Assembly: GCA_037976565.1 (NCBI GenBank) | Contig: CP137682.1 | Coordinates: forward strand, 2,606,867 to 2,670,866 | Reading direction: 5' to 3' | Length of the DNA stretch: 64,000 bases | From: Mesocentrotus franciscanus | Lineage: Eukaryota; Echinodermata; Echinoidea; Camarodonta; Strongylocentrotidae | Part shown: in pieces, positions 47,163 through 59,356 of the stretch | How positions within the stretch are numbered: position 1 is the first letter of the stretch | How the letters are laid out: each line of letters opens with the position of its first letter | Notes under the pieces: generated by a model | Told to the model about the DNA's origin: nothing | The model's database searches: none | Seen by the model: only the letters and a program-made list of their open reading frames with translations | Made by a program: the position numbers and the translations under genes

Positions 47163-47353
47163 TCATATGACTTGATAAACTAATGTAATTCCAATCACGT
47201 GATCTTCTCCATCCTTCTCATACAGGTTTTCTTCGTGAGCTATCTTAGTTAGAGCGCCATCTTGTGTTAGTTTGATGAGACCAGGTCTGAGTTTCATGTC
47301 ACCCGTTTCACCTTCAAATATGTACTTCCGGGTTGTGATGATAATGTAACCCC
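47163..47353 (-). CDS. METTL27-like methyltransferase, last exon, piece 2
   Basis: Minus strand. A splice acceptor (CTGCTTATAG) ends just above 47353; the exon then reads GG-GGT-TAC..., giving GYIIITTRKYIFEGETGDMK and, further on, LYEKDGEDHVIGITLVYQVI, stop at 47163-47165. Joined to the upstream exon in matching phase it makes IRLVRKGGYIIITTR, the motif after the SAM-binding core in METTL27/WBSCR27-type class I methyltransferases (LR.+KPGG.....TR). The catalytic SAM-binding exons lie further upstream and are not seen in this piece. Substrate unknown. Confidence 0.55.
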
Positions 47354-47904
47354 CTATAAGCAGATTTGAGTAAGTAGGGAGACAAAGAGAACAAAGGAAC
47401 AACAATATTAATTTCTACAAGTAATCTTAATAATAGTTGGACGGATTGTTCTTTCAATCGCGATAATTCATACTATGAAAATTCAGAAATATAAATTCAT
47501 ACTACTTTTTCTTCTTTTTTTTTTCTTATCGGAAAATGAATAAAGACATTCATAATACAGGTATGATGAGCATTGACCAAGACAGATTTTCTTTTAAATT
47601 GTTAAAAAATAGACTAATTATGTATATTTTTTAAATATTGTTCTTCTGTATGCTGTTTTGGATGAAAAAGAAAATGTACAACTTTAGTTTGGAATTGTAA
47701 CCGAATTAACTTCTGAATGATGTTATTTGTGTTTACTTTGTATTTATTCGTACTACAACTGTTTGGAGGAATAACAAAAAATCAGAAAACAAAAAAAATA
47801 GGGCTCAATCGGTCTTTTGAAGTAGATTATTATTAATTTAGTGGCCCATATGCTACGATCACAAGTCAGACTAAACACTAAAAACTAGATACTACCACTT
47901 ATAC

Positions 47905-47936
47905 TACTACTACTAATAATAACAACAATAATAATG

Positions 47937-47971
<35 letters not shown>

Positions 47972-48000
47972 TATTATAATAATAATATTAATAATAAAAA
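47905..48000. repeat. (AAT)n microsatellite, piece 2
   Basis: An ACT/AAT trinucleotide run in the intron between the two methyltransferase exons. The counterpart at 62640-62762 is longer, as expected for a length-variable microsatellite. Confidence 0.95.
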
Positions 48001-48121
48001 GCCTGACGCAATTTGATCAGCCTCTTGAGTCACCGATTGAAAATGTGCCCATAAATTGACTTCTTACAAGTCATTGCGATCCTAAGAGTTGTTTCATCTA
48101 GAGGGATTCTAGAGGGACAAG

Positions 48122-48386
48122 AATGCCCGAGTCACACCTTTGCGTATTTGGCTTGCGTATTGCTGCGTATTTATGGCGAGCCGTTTTAAAATTTATTCCT
48201 ATTTATTGATATCAAGAAATTATTTTCTGTTGTAAAGCAATGGTAATTCTTGATATCAAGAATTCGATTTCTTGATATCAAGAATTCGATTTCTTGATAT
48301 CAAGAAATAGGAATAAATGTTAAAACGGCTCGCCATAAATACGCAGCAATACGCAAGCCAAATACGCAAAGGTGTGACTCAGGCAT
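48122..48386. mobile_element. intronic foldback MITE, piece 2
   Basis: The ends AATGCCCGAGTCACACC and GGTGTGACTCAGGCATT continue inward as almost perfect inverted repeats of about 85 bp (TTTGCGTATTTGGCTTGCGT and CCATAAATACGCAGCAATAC). The centre has repeated TTCTTGATATCAAGAA palindromes. It sits 12 bp from the splice donor of the upstream methyltransferase exon. The copy at 62885-63138 has an extra CGCAGAAATA segment and a missing central palindrome. Confidence 0.8.
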
Positions 48387-48398
48387 TAGGTCATTCAC

Positions 48399-48491
48399 CT
48401 TTTCTTACAAGACGAATCATCTCTGGTAAACACTTCTCATTGAGATGCATAGGAAGGAAACTTCCACTGCTCATGGCAACATCAAAATAAC
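48399..48491 (-). CDS. METTL27-like methyltransferase, penultimate exon, piece 2
   Basis: Minus strand, 93 bp between an acceptor (CTATCTTAG) and a donor (AAAAG/GTGAAT). It enters with two bases of a split codon, then YFDVAMSSGSFLPMHLNEKC and LPEMIRLVRK, leaving one base. The phase fits the last exon exactly. YFDV...G.F...HL...CLPE+IR+V+ is the segment following the SAM-binding fold in METTL27-type proteins. Too short to be found as an ORF. Earlier exons should lie at higher coordinates but were not recognised in 48.5-50.6 kb. Confidence 0.55.
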
Positions 48492-49610
48492 CTAAGATAG
48501 TGAAAAATTGATTGGAGAAATACTGAATAAGATAGGAGATTGACATTAAAGATTAAAGCATTATTGGAATAATTAAACAGAAGGATATTACTGATCAAAG
48601 AAACATTGAAAACATGAGTGATGGAAATACCATGCTTCAGCTGAGGGCGGGGTACAAGGGCGGTAATTCATACGTTTTAACACAGAATCAACGACCTTCT
48701 AGCTCTCAACAAACATAGGATTATATGCAGAACGATCAAGCCGGTAGATAAACCCATTCAAGCTACCTCCTTGTTATTGTGAACATCTCATTGATCTCAA
48801 TTGATGGACATGATATTGTTTGGCACCCCAGTCAGACCGCAAGACAGACTCCCACACGATTTTAGAAATTGACTGATTGTTTAAGCCATGTTATATACTC
48901 CAGTCACACCGCAACACCAACAAAGGTCTTAAAGCAGACCGAACAACAAAAATGGCCAAGAATCGATCGGTTCGAAGTCGACGAGGAGTCGGTATTGCGG
49001 TGTGACGAAAGCCTACGGCACACTAAACGATCCTCCTGCGATCTGGTTTTCGAAGACATTGCAATATTATCAGATATTGATATATAAACAAACATCACCT
49101 TCCTGATTTAGCTTCTAAATAACCATAAGAATACTAACAACGGGAAGTTTACTGGATTTAAGCCCTCCAGTCAGAATAAAAGCAGAATCTCAATACTGGT
49201 CTGACGTCACTAAGATCCTCAGCCGATTTAGCTCTTCTTCCTCCAATTAAGCATGAAATCCCTTGAAATATAGACTTTATCATTCTGAATTCATATGACA
49301 GTTTAGATCCTTTACCATTAAGATTTTAAAAAGTTTGAATGATAATATCAAATGCTATTGCGAATTCTTCCAAGATCGATTCGTAGTCAGATCGTATAAG
49401 TGTTACGGGTAATGTATAATTATGTTCGGAGCATTGTTGGTATAGTGTCGGTCTCGTTGGTGTGACTGTGGCATTACAAATGAACAATTAACAAATACGA
49501 CATGAAACTGCCCTTGACCATATATACACACTGACCCATTTTAAGAATGAAAGTATCTTTACAAAACCATGCCCATTAACGAAATGAATGTTATTAATTT
49601 TAAGGGGTAC

Positions 49611-49772
49611 CATATGCTACGGTCACAAAGGTTCGTACGAACGATAATTTCGTACGAATCTCCCTGTTTTCCCATTGTCTTCCCGAATTTCCATTGTCTG
49701 AAAATCGTTCGTACGGCGTTCGTAGCAGTTCATAGCAGTTCGTAATGGCATTTGTGACCGAGGCTTTAGTTA
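49611..49772. mobile_element. short foldback element with GTTCGTACG motifs
   Basis: CGGTCACAAA near the left end is matched by TTTGTGACCG at the right, with CGTTCGTACG/CGTACGAACG motifs inside and an internal duplication (GTAGCAGTTC, ATAGCAGTTC). A related ATATGCTACGATCACAA start occurs at about 47848. Confidence 0.55.
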
Positions 49773-50029
49773 AACATTGGTTCTAATAGGAGTACCAAGA
49801 AGAGGGCAGCCGAAGGGTGCGGGGAAATTACCCCCCCCCCCTCCCATTGAATTGAAGACCGTTTATGTTTTCTTTAACCTTCTTTTCGCCCACGCATCCT
49901 TCTTGCAAAATATATGACACTGACTATAATAATCAAATTTCAAATACTCATCACTTTGCCACCGACAGAAATCCGATACGCCTTTAGTCAAAAAGCATCA
50001 TCTAGTATCAAAAAACTGATACTGATACA

Positions 50030-50125
50030 AATGAAGTTGACGATATTCATAAAAGCATACACTAACTTTGGTCTAGGCCTTCTCATCCCGTATAAATGAC
50101 CATTAATGTTGAACTCATTGAACAA
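50030..50125 (-). repeat. diverged inverted copy of a block-A segment
   Basis: In reverse orientation this matches 25690-25835 (and 32338-32480): shared segments include ATATTCATAAAA, ACACTAA(C/T)TTTGGTCTAGG and TTCTCATCCCGTATAAATGA then CCAT(T/C)AATGTTGAACTCA. About 50 bp present in block A is missing here. It shows that this part of block A is a dispersed repeat. Confidence 0.65.
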
Positions 50126-50669
50126 AGAAAAAAATAATGTCACCAGGAAGTGGATGTCTCGTTATCATTTCATGACAGGATACAAATTAAAGTAATAAAG
50201 AGATTGACATTTGGCGCTCCATAAATCAGTTGACTATTACCATTATGGTTAGGAAAACAGACGGCTCCAACAGGGAAATAGTGTTCATTTTTTTAATGCG
50301 AATTCCTAAGAAAAACATAATACTAAATATATACGATGCCACATGAATGTTGTGCCCATTATTTTCTCGGCTAAATCCTTCATACCTGGTAATTTCTCGC
50401 TTTTCTTTTATGTCACTGTTAACTACCGTATTTCACAAATTTTCGAATGCTAAAATCAACACCTGGTGAATGAGAGTCTTTTGTGAGCTTAATGTGAGGT
50501 CAATCAAAGCCTACTGTACAGCATACATAGTATCCTGAAATGTGATATTTATCGTTATGTCAAAATTATACTAATACCACAAGCACATTTTCAGAGAATG
50601 CAGTATGATAAGCACCAGGTAACTGCATATATAGGGTCTGGCTTAAAAAAAAAGAAAGAAAAAAAGAAA

Positions 50670-51169
50670 NNNNNNNNNNNNNNNNNNNNNNNNNNNNNNN
50701 NNNNNNNNNNNNNNNNNNNNNNNNNNNNNNNNNNNNNNNNNNNNNNNNNNNNNNNNNNNNNNNNNNNNNNNNNNNNNNNNNNNNNNNNNNNNNNNNNNNN
50801 NNNNNNNNNNNNNNNNNNNNNNNNNNNNNNNNNNNNNNNNNNNNNNNNNNNNNNNNNNNNNNNNNNNNNNNNNNNNNNNNNNNNNNNNNNNNNNNNNNNN
50901 NNNNNNNNNNNNNNNNNNNNNNNNNNNNNNNNNNNNNNNNNNNNNNNNNNNNNNNNNNNNNNNNNNNNNNNNNNNNNNNNNNNNNNNNNNNNNNNNNNNN
51001 NNNNNNNNNNNNNNNNNNNNNNNNNNNNNNNNNNNNNNNNNNNNNNNNNNNNNNNNNNNNNNNNNNNNNNNNNNNNNNNNNNNNNNNNNNNNNNNNNNNN
51101 NNNNNNNNNNNNNNNNNNNNNNNNNNNNNNNNNNNNNNNNNNNNNNNNNNNNNNNNNNNNNNNNNNNNN
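50670..51169. other. assembly gap of 500 N
   Basis: Exactly 500 undetermined bases. The sequence right after it (TCCGAAATCGACTCC) continues the sequence right before the first gap. Confidence 0.99.
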
Positions 51170-52238
51170 TCCGAAATCGACTCCGTCAAAAATCGCTAAT
51201 ATTCTTAAAACTGACACCTAAAAATCGAAAATTGCCATAACTTTCTCATATCAATTTTGTTTTGTTTCAGTTTTTACAGTATTTTTTATCTCATCATTGC
51301 CGAATGCCGAATGCCGAATATCACGCACTAATGGTCATGCATGATATAAATAGCGCCCTCTGAAATTTTGAAAATGGCTTACTTTCTGTGGCCGTAGCTA
51401 CATGGTGCCTGGTCATACCCGTACCCTTTTTTGGTTTTTAGATACTACAAGATATGCCCTTTCCAGCCACTAAAAATATACACCCTTCAACTGACCGACT
51501 TTGCAAAAAAATTTCGGGAAAATTCCGAAATAACGTCAATTTACTCTAAAATCGCGAGCTATATACCTAAGTCAATGAAACTAAGCAGACATTTGCATCT
51601 ATGCATATGACAAATGTCTGCCAAGTTTGGTAAATATTGATGAAGTCATCGCGAAGTTATCACCTAAAATGATGGATTTACTATGCATTACATAACAATA
51701 CGTTTTAGGCTTGCAGTACATTTTGGCGCAGATGACAACGGTGTCAGAATGACCGCAATGAAATGTCCTTTCGAATGATACCAAGTACGGTATATGTTCA
51801 CACAGACAATTTTGAGTTAATCGCGTTTATACGAGGGCCACAAAATAAATCAACCTAATCAATACAAGGAAACATTCTAATATATATTTCAAATAAAGTG
51901 AAATAGGAAAAAGAAATAAGTAGAAAATACAATCATGACAATAGACAATATGTCATAAATTAATGTCTTTAAGTTTACCTTTATTTGCATCTGGCTCGAG
52001 TTTTGCTTGGGTATTTGGAACAGGAGGAAATAATATGGACAAAATGCACTCGTTTCCATGACCGCAGTATCTCTTATTCATTCTAGTTTTAATGTTTTCT
52101 GACTGTTTTCAAGACAATATCATGTTTGTCGATCAAAGTTTTATGTAGCTTGATGTCTCATGGTAATTTTAGGGGAAAGCAATCTAAGCAACGATTTCTG
52201 AATTTTAGTGACAATCGTCCGCCATTGCTGCTCTTTAA

Positions 52239-52852
52239 AGGTCGAGTGAAATCCGAATATAAGTTGATTCCTGTTGATGTGCAGGGCTGACCATCTGTTT
52301 ACAATTAATAGACCATACAAGAGGGACTTTTAGATTTGCACGTCGACGTAGTGGACTGCAACGTGTGCCATTCTTTCAAGGCACTGGCCCGTGCCCGGCA
52401 GTGCCTTAAAAGGACGTCACATTACCTTAAAAGGATGTCACCGTGGCAGTCCACGTTCTCGTCGTGTAAAATCTAAAAGTCCCTAATACCAACATAGGAG
52501 TTGCTATGTCAGGCATGCTGTAGCATCATTGCAGGAAAAGAAAGGTAAGGTGGAGGTATTGTATGAAAGCATGCAATTCTTTTGTGAGCTGTGCTGAGCT
52601 GGGGGAAGTTACATACCACTGTCTCTTGTTAGCTCACTAATGATTCACAGATGATGTCATAAGGGGAATGAGATCTGGAGCATTTTTTTTTAGGGTGGAG
52701 CTTAGCATGTATATGAGAAAATTATTTTTAAAAATATTTTAAAATCTATGAAATATATACAGTGTATTTAGGTGATTGAATAACAAAATATGAGTTGTAT
52801 GAAGCCCTGCACATCAACAGGAATCAACTTATATTTGGATTTCATCCGACCT
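52239..52852. mobile_element. TTAA MITE, piece 3 copy
   Basis: Counterpart of 36198-36805, flanked by TTAA at 52235-52238 and 52853-52856, with the nested foldback at 52323-52483. Its slightly greater length comes from small indels (AATTAATAGACC and T-run). Confidence 0.85.
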
Positions 52853-54798
52853 TTAATACTACTATGACAAGCAGTAGCAAATTAATATTTCAAGAATCAT
52901 GATAAATTCCTTTAACCCTTTGCCAACGGGAACCGGGTGACTCCTGTATTGAAACATATGTGAATGAGAGAATTCAGCATTCAGTGGGTTAACAGTTGAT
53001 TCAACTCGGTTGATTCTATTATTCGGATTATATAGCAGAGAGAGATAGAAGTCGACATTCTCATGACTAAAGACCTTGAATTATTATTCTTATTTGTTCA
53101 TCGTCTCTACAATGCTATTATTTGATGACAATAAACGGCATTCTGGTACTATTTTTATGTAGCGTAACATTGCCATCACGTGGCAGATAAATGATCATCA
53201 GCATCGGCTTTACTTATTTAAAGAAAACTGAATTTGAACCCGGGCCATATTCTCTCTCTCTCTCTCTTTTGTCATCCTTTTCCCTCGCTTACTTCCTTCT
53301 TACCACGGAGTATGTAATGTGTATGTATATGCCTCAATCATATAGAGAATATAATCACTAATATCGCTGAAATGATCCTTCTCCTTCCCCTTCTTCTTCA
53401 TTTTCTTCTTCCTAGTAGTAGTAGTAGTAGTAGTAGTATTATTGTTCTTATTTGTTCATCGTCTCTACAATGCTATTTGATTAAAGAACAGCTTTTATTG
53501 TTAGGCTTCCTGGAATAAGTTTCAATAACAGCATTGAACGTGATCCACAATTGGACAAGCAATTGCTTTTTAGTGGACCCCTCTGTTTTGATTTGTAATG
53601 TTTTGTTGGAAACAGAAATATTGAATTGAATTGAAAGAAGAAAAAAACTACTTGGTGCAAGCCAATAAGTTCTTTACAACAATAAACAACAATGAGGTGC
53701 TATTTCATGTAGCATTACATGGCGATCACATGGTAGATAAATGATCAGCAGTACCGTGTCTAATAATTTAAAGAAAACTGAACCCGGGCCATACCCTCTC
53801 TCTCTCTCTCTCTCTCGCTCTCTCTCCGTCTCTCTCTCTCCGTCTCTCTCTCTCTCTCTCTTCGCCAATGCCTTCATTTTCCCTCTCTTACTTCCCTGTG
53901 CATGTAATAATATCTCTGAAGTGATTCTTCCTCTTTCCCTTCTTCTTCTTTTTCTTCTTCTGTCTGTTTATTCCTAGTAGTAGTAGTAGTAACAGCAGCA
54001 TTATCACAATAATAATAATAATAATTGTTATTATAACTTTTAAGTGAGACTAAGCTGAGGGAATACTGACAGAATCATGAGGCTAAGTACAGCCAGACAC
54101 TGACACGTGTCAAATTAGAGTTTGTACCTGCAGACTACGATTTTCCGCGATGTAATTTCTATCTTGTTGATAATTATCAAAACTTCATATTCAAATATTC
54201 GTTGAACGGTAATCGTGTAAACAAGAATTGCTCTTTCTACATATTTCCGATAAATATAGACAACATTCAGTGACAATATGGTCACATTCATATTTTGGTA
54301 TGATTAATTTAGAAGCAAACACCATAATTGAATAGATGAATTGAGCTCCGCAGTGTGATTCCAAAAGAATTGAAGGTTAAAAAGCAAGAGCGGCCCAGCC
54401 TCCCAAAAGCAAGAGCGGACTCGACCTCCCAAAAAGCTGCATGGTATTGTGAACTGTAAAGCGTGGAATAACCACCATTTTTTCAGTCATAAAAACGATA
54501 ATTTGCTTGGTTAAACAGCTGGCACGCTGTATGAAATGTACACACAATTTAGTCAACAGTACAGTGTTGGTCACGCGCTATAGGAACAGTAAAATGATTA
54601 TTATCCTCTCACCTGGATCGAGGAACCGTGTATGTGTACGAACCTGGGACATCATTAGTTCGCCGCATATTGATCAAAGAGATATCTTGTGAACTGCATG
54701 TACAATTGAAGCATTCTCACGTGTAAGAACCCAGTCTGTTTTATCGGGAGTTTGGAATCTTGGATGCTTTACAAAGTATATTTTCAAATTTCAGAAAG

Positions 54799-55844
54799 AT
54801 GTTGGAATCATTTTCAGTGAAGATTTTGAAGAGGTACCCTCTTATCGCGTTCATTGTCCTCGTCATCATCGCAATCATTTACATGAGTAATACCTCATGT
54901 ATGACTTGGACCGATGTGGATACAGAACCAACCCGCCGACATCCAATAAGGAAGATAAATGGAGATTCTAATATTCGATATTTTGAACGCATACCGGGTC
55001 ACGATTATGGCTATATTCACAATCCTCGAAACACGTGCAGGAGCGACGATGGTCAACAAGAATTTGTTTTTCTTCTGTTTCTGGTCATGTCAACTCCAAA
55101 GGAGACGAAGAGACGAGAAGCTATAAGAGCTACTTATGCAAATGAAAGTAATTGGCCGATCATGAATGAGGGAAAAATAAGGACTGTATTCCTCATTGGC
55201 GACGTCGACGCGCATGATTACGTAATCCAAGATGCCATCAATGGTGAAATGTACTATTATGGCGACATCGTGCAGTCGACCGAGTTCGTGGATGATTACT
55301 TCAATCAGACAAGGAAGATCTTGATGGGTTTTCGATGGGTCAAGGATCACTGTCGTCACGCCCGCTACGTCGTGAAAATAGAAGACCATAGCATGGTGAA
55401 CCAACGTACTCTTCTTAAACATCTCAGGAAAAATCCTTCCCTGAAGGAATTCATCTTGGGGATATAGTGACAAAAGTCCAAGTAACGCGTGATAAAAGGA
55501 GTTGGGATTATATACCTCGTGAACTCTATCCCAATCCAACTTTGCCACCCTTTGTCATTGGTGCAGGGTACATACTGTCCTCAGACCTTGCTGAAGCTAT
55601 TTACCAAGTATCCCATCGTATCCCCGTTTTCCCAAATACCGATATTTACATCGGACTATGTCTTCAAATAATCGGTATCAAATTAATCGAGACTGTTGAT
55701 ATATCTTTCTCAAAGAGAATTGGCTATGACTACATTGGACGTGATGGCATTGATGTGTTTGATCAATCTATAGCCGTGCCGTATATACCCGAAAGTAAGA
55801 TGTACCTTACTTGGCGGCTAGGACAAGTATGTGAATACTCTTAA
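54799..55844 (+). pseudogene. beta-1,3-galactosyltransferase-like protein (GT31), frameshifted copy
   Basis: Nearly identical to 40010-41056, but a run of five G (40669-40673) is four G here (55458-55461). The frame from ATG 54799 therefore closes at TAG 55465-55467 after 222 residues, just past the degenerate EDH motif; the remaining part continues in another frame to 55844. Amino-acid differences before the break are R8K and S38T. Either a sequencing error in a homopolymer or a real null allele; the rest of the frame is undamaged, favouring an error or a very recent mutation. The upstream acceptor TTTCAAATTTCAG is retained. Confidence 0.8.
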
Positions 55845-58321
55845 TCCTAGAAAGAGCTTCAGCACCTAGCTAATCACCTACCACTGGTCAACTATATCAA
55901 AAGTTTGTTCAACAACTTAATGAGCGATATCCATGGTATTGTATGGCTATCTTGTTTGGAGTAAGAGTACTGAAATCCCGAGGACAACTTGCAGTGATTT
56001 CATTAAAAAAAAATCTGCTCCTATCATTACTTTATGCTGATTTCACGTATAATCAAAAAACGATTTGATGATAACAATAGTAGTAACATTATAATAACAA
56101 TAATTTGTGAGCATGTTCGACCGCGATGCAGTCCTCAGAGAATACCAACAAAGCCAGCAAAATGAAAATCAGGAAGCTAGGAGCAATGCTGGGTCCGCAC
56201 GTGAGGGTGTACGCTTCCGATTTGTCACCGATCTGCCACCACAATTGAAAAAGCGACGATTTGAGTTGGAAAACCACGCATACCTTATGAGAAAAAAAAA
56301 TCAACGAGGATCCGTCTGAATGGAACCAAGCTCATCCTACAGTGTAGGGGAAAAGGATCTATCACCTACATCACATTGCACAACGCTTGTAAATTGAAAA
56401 GAAACCAGTAGGTGAGAAAGCTTACAAACTACGAATTTATTACGTTTATTTTGTCAGATGCACACTTTCATACAAGATAGAAATGTTGTGAGTTTGTAAT
56501 ATTGATTTGAGCATTTGAATACAGACTGAAAGAGAAATTAAAAGAACATGAATATAATTATACCTTATGAAAGAGTTTTTGGTACATGTACAAGGTTTAA
56601 TCGGAAATAGAGGAAATTAAATTTTGTCTGGATTACTCTCAGAACAAAGCTGAGACTGATGTATAGTAACAGAACAAAAAAGAATTTTATTGGTAGAGTT
56701 CATTCATTTGTCGTTATGTGAAAGTAACCATTCAAAGATTTTGTAACTGCACAAAAATATATACAAAAGAATTGCGAAATGTTTCTTCACTCTAATAGAA
56801 CACAAACAAACTTGTTTTCATTACGCTTCATGAAACCATGTTAAGTATAGTAACCAGATTAAAAGAACTATACAAGTATGTGAAACAAAGAGACTAAAAC
56901 TAGAAAGAGAAGTTTTTGCAGAGAAATTAAAACAAAAAGAATATGAATTTTTATAGAAGGTGAGAATTGTTATGAAGTATGTGAAACTATGACAAACAAG
57001 GGTTAATGAAATGCTTTCATCCCACGGCATGTCACATATCAGATGAGAAGAGATCATTTTGAATTTTGTGTAATGAAACACAAGTTAATGGTGAACATAT
57101 GCCTTATGTAGTCGAAATTTATTTTTAAGGACATATTGTGGTTTTAGTTATACATGTATATTCACAAATATACACATTTAAGGCCATGAAAGTGTAACGG
57201 AAAGTAGTTTTTGAAAGAAGTTACTCTTGACGTATCTGTGAAGCAAGGATGATTAACCCAGAAAGATTTTCTCAAAGTAATCAGAGAGAAAGAAAACTGG
57301 CATACTAGAATGAAAAGCCGTTTTAAAAACAATTTTGAAGTGTGTGTATAGCTAGAAACAACCATGAGAATGATAAACTGTGTGTTTTCATGTCATGATT
57401 AATTTGTGCAAACCTGAATAGAAAACATTGTTTCATCATAACTTATGAACAAAATGAATTGGGTTATTGCTCATGTATTATTGCTGTTTTATGGTGAACT
57501 GATCTCCATACTGGTCTCCTGCAAAGTAGACAAACAATTTCCGACATATGTTGTAAGAAATTGAATGTCAGATTGCACTTATTGATTTGAGATGTATCAA
57601 TACTGAGCACTGAAAAGTATTATTTGGAGTACATATAGATGATATGTAGGTCAAAACACATCTGTTTATACGGCATAGTCTCAATAACCATGATGCTGTG
57701 GTCAATGTAAACAGGGAACAAGAATGAGAAAATAAAATTAAAGAGTTAGAAATAAAATTGGTAATAAACAATGATAAGACTTATTAAAGGAAATTGACGA
57801 AATGAAATTAAAATGATAAACTTTCCGCTTAAAACAGAATGAAGAAATTGGGATGAGATCTCGTATAAAGTGGCTGGAGTTTGGAGAAAACCCTCAAATT
57901 TCTTTCTGAATTTGGAAAAACAGAACAAAGTTAAAAAGAGAAATACGTAATTTATCTACAGAAAATGGTAATGTCGTTAGTGAACAAAATGCATTATTTA
58001 AAGAGGTGTTTAATTTTTATTCGAATCTTTATGTGGCAAAAGAAGTAGAAGAAACAAATTTTGAAATTTTATTGAATTAGTCTGACATCCCCAAATCGTC
58101 TTCAGAAATGTCTTCATTGCTTTGAAGGTCCACTGAATATTGAGGAAGTTTATACGAAGTTAAAACATATGAAACATAATATAACCCCTGGGCAAGATGG
58201 CATGACTGTAGAATTCCACCGTTTGTTTTGGGAAGATATAAAACATTTCATAGTAAAGTCATTGAACCATGCTTATTTTACAGGACACCTATCATAATCG
58301 CAAAAATCGGGGGCTATAACT

Positions 58322-59140
58322 TTGATTCCAAAAGGGAACAAGTCTGGAGATTTATTTAAAAACTGGCGCCCAATTTCTTTGCTTAACGTTATTCATAAAC
58401 TAGCCTCCAGTTGTATAGCTAATAAAAGGGGTTTTGTTTTACTTGATACACGAAAGTCAAAAGGGATTTCTAAAAGGTCGTTTTATTGGGGAAAATATAC
58501 GTTTATTATACGACACATTACTTTACACTGAAATAAAGGATATAGCTGGCATGTTACTCATTATTGATTTTGAAAAGGCATTCGACTCTGTGTCTCATAA
58601 ATTCCTCTATATTTTTTTGGATTTCTTTCAATTTGGCCCATCTTTACAGAAATGGTTTAAATTGTTTTGTGTGTCCTGCTTAACGGACATTGTACATGTT
58701 TTTGTTAGTGAGTGAAATACTTGGTACCCTGATGCGTCTCTCAAATTCTTTAGTTGGATTGCATATGAATGGGAAAAACACTCAAACTATTGCAATATGC
58801 AGATGACACCCTATTTACATTCAATGGTACTAGACTAGATTTACAATGTGCCCTTGATATGCCCCTAATAATTATGTCCAATCTCAAAATCAACATAGCA
58901 AAAACGCAAGTTATAAGGATCGGGAAGCACAGACAGAAATTGTACACGAATACAAATTGGACTGGATATCTGAAGGTTATTTTAGGTACCTAGGTATAGA
59001 CTTTTCGGTAAATTTATCACAGATGGTTGAACATATTAATTACTTTGAACAAGCTCAAAGAAATTATAAGTCAAATGACCCCGTCGTTGAAAAGATCATT
59101 GACCCCCTTAGTGTGTGTATTGGGTTTTTACAGACGTGTA
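58322..59140 (+). pseudogene. LINE ORF2 reverse transcriptase remnant, piece 3
   Basis: Blocks: IPKGNKSGDLFKNWRPISLL, GFLKGRFIGENIRLLYDTLL, IIDFEKAFDSVSHKFL (motif A) and QYADDTLFTF (YADD at 58796-58807). The CRQGDPLSP block between them is deleted. Inactive as shown. Confidence 0.75.
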
Positions 59141-59160
59141 TCAATCAGATATGATTATTT

Positions 59161-59345
59161 ACGTCTGGGGACCGACCTTTAACGTCACCATCCGAAAGAC
59201 GTGACTCAGTTTCGAACCTGCGTCCTCGGCTGAATCAGTTTGTAACTTCCACTGTTAGCTGGATTACAGGCGCACGCCACAACGCCTAGAGCGATCGGCA
59301 CAGCATCGGCACACACCGCATACACTAGTAACCTAGTAGGACGAG
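59161..59345 (-). mobile_element. SINE with 7SL/Alu-like head, piece 3
   Basis: Identical in layout to 44424-44608, at the same point of the LINE. The insertion therefore predates the split of the two copies. Confidence 0.55.
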
Positions 59346-59356
59346 TAACCTTTTTT

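Larger units (their letters stand above)
35128..48665. repeat. duplicated block B, first copy (piece 2)
   Basis: Collinear with 51170-63417. Differences include an extra 1.27 kb here (about 37402-38681), a 60-bp reverse-transcriptase segment kept here and lost in the other copy, a one-base difference in the galactosyltransferase gene and scattered substitutions that are denser in the LINE. Homology stops abruptly after GGGCGGTAA. Confidence 0.92.
48666..50669. other. end of piece 2, not shared with piece 3
   Basis: No gene is recognised. Inverted CAGTCACACCGCAA ... TTGCGGTGTGACG pairs (48901-49013), with similar motifs at 48830 and 49460, suggest nested foldback elements. The piece ends in a poly-purine run before the gap. 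Confidence 0.45.

Noticed and set aside
50566..51221. Open frames across the second N gap
   Set aside because: Composed almost wholly of undetermined residues.
40010..55844. Recent tandem duplication of the galactosyltransferase gene
   Set aside because: The break coordinates of the flanking pieces fit an inserted haplotype far better than two tandem genes.
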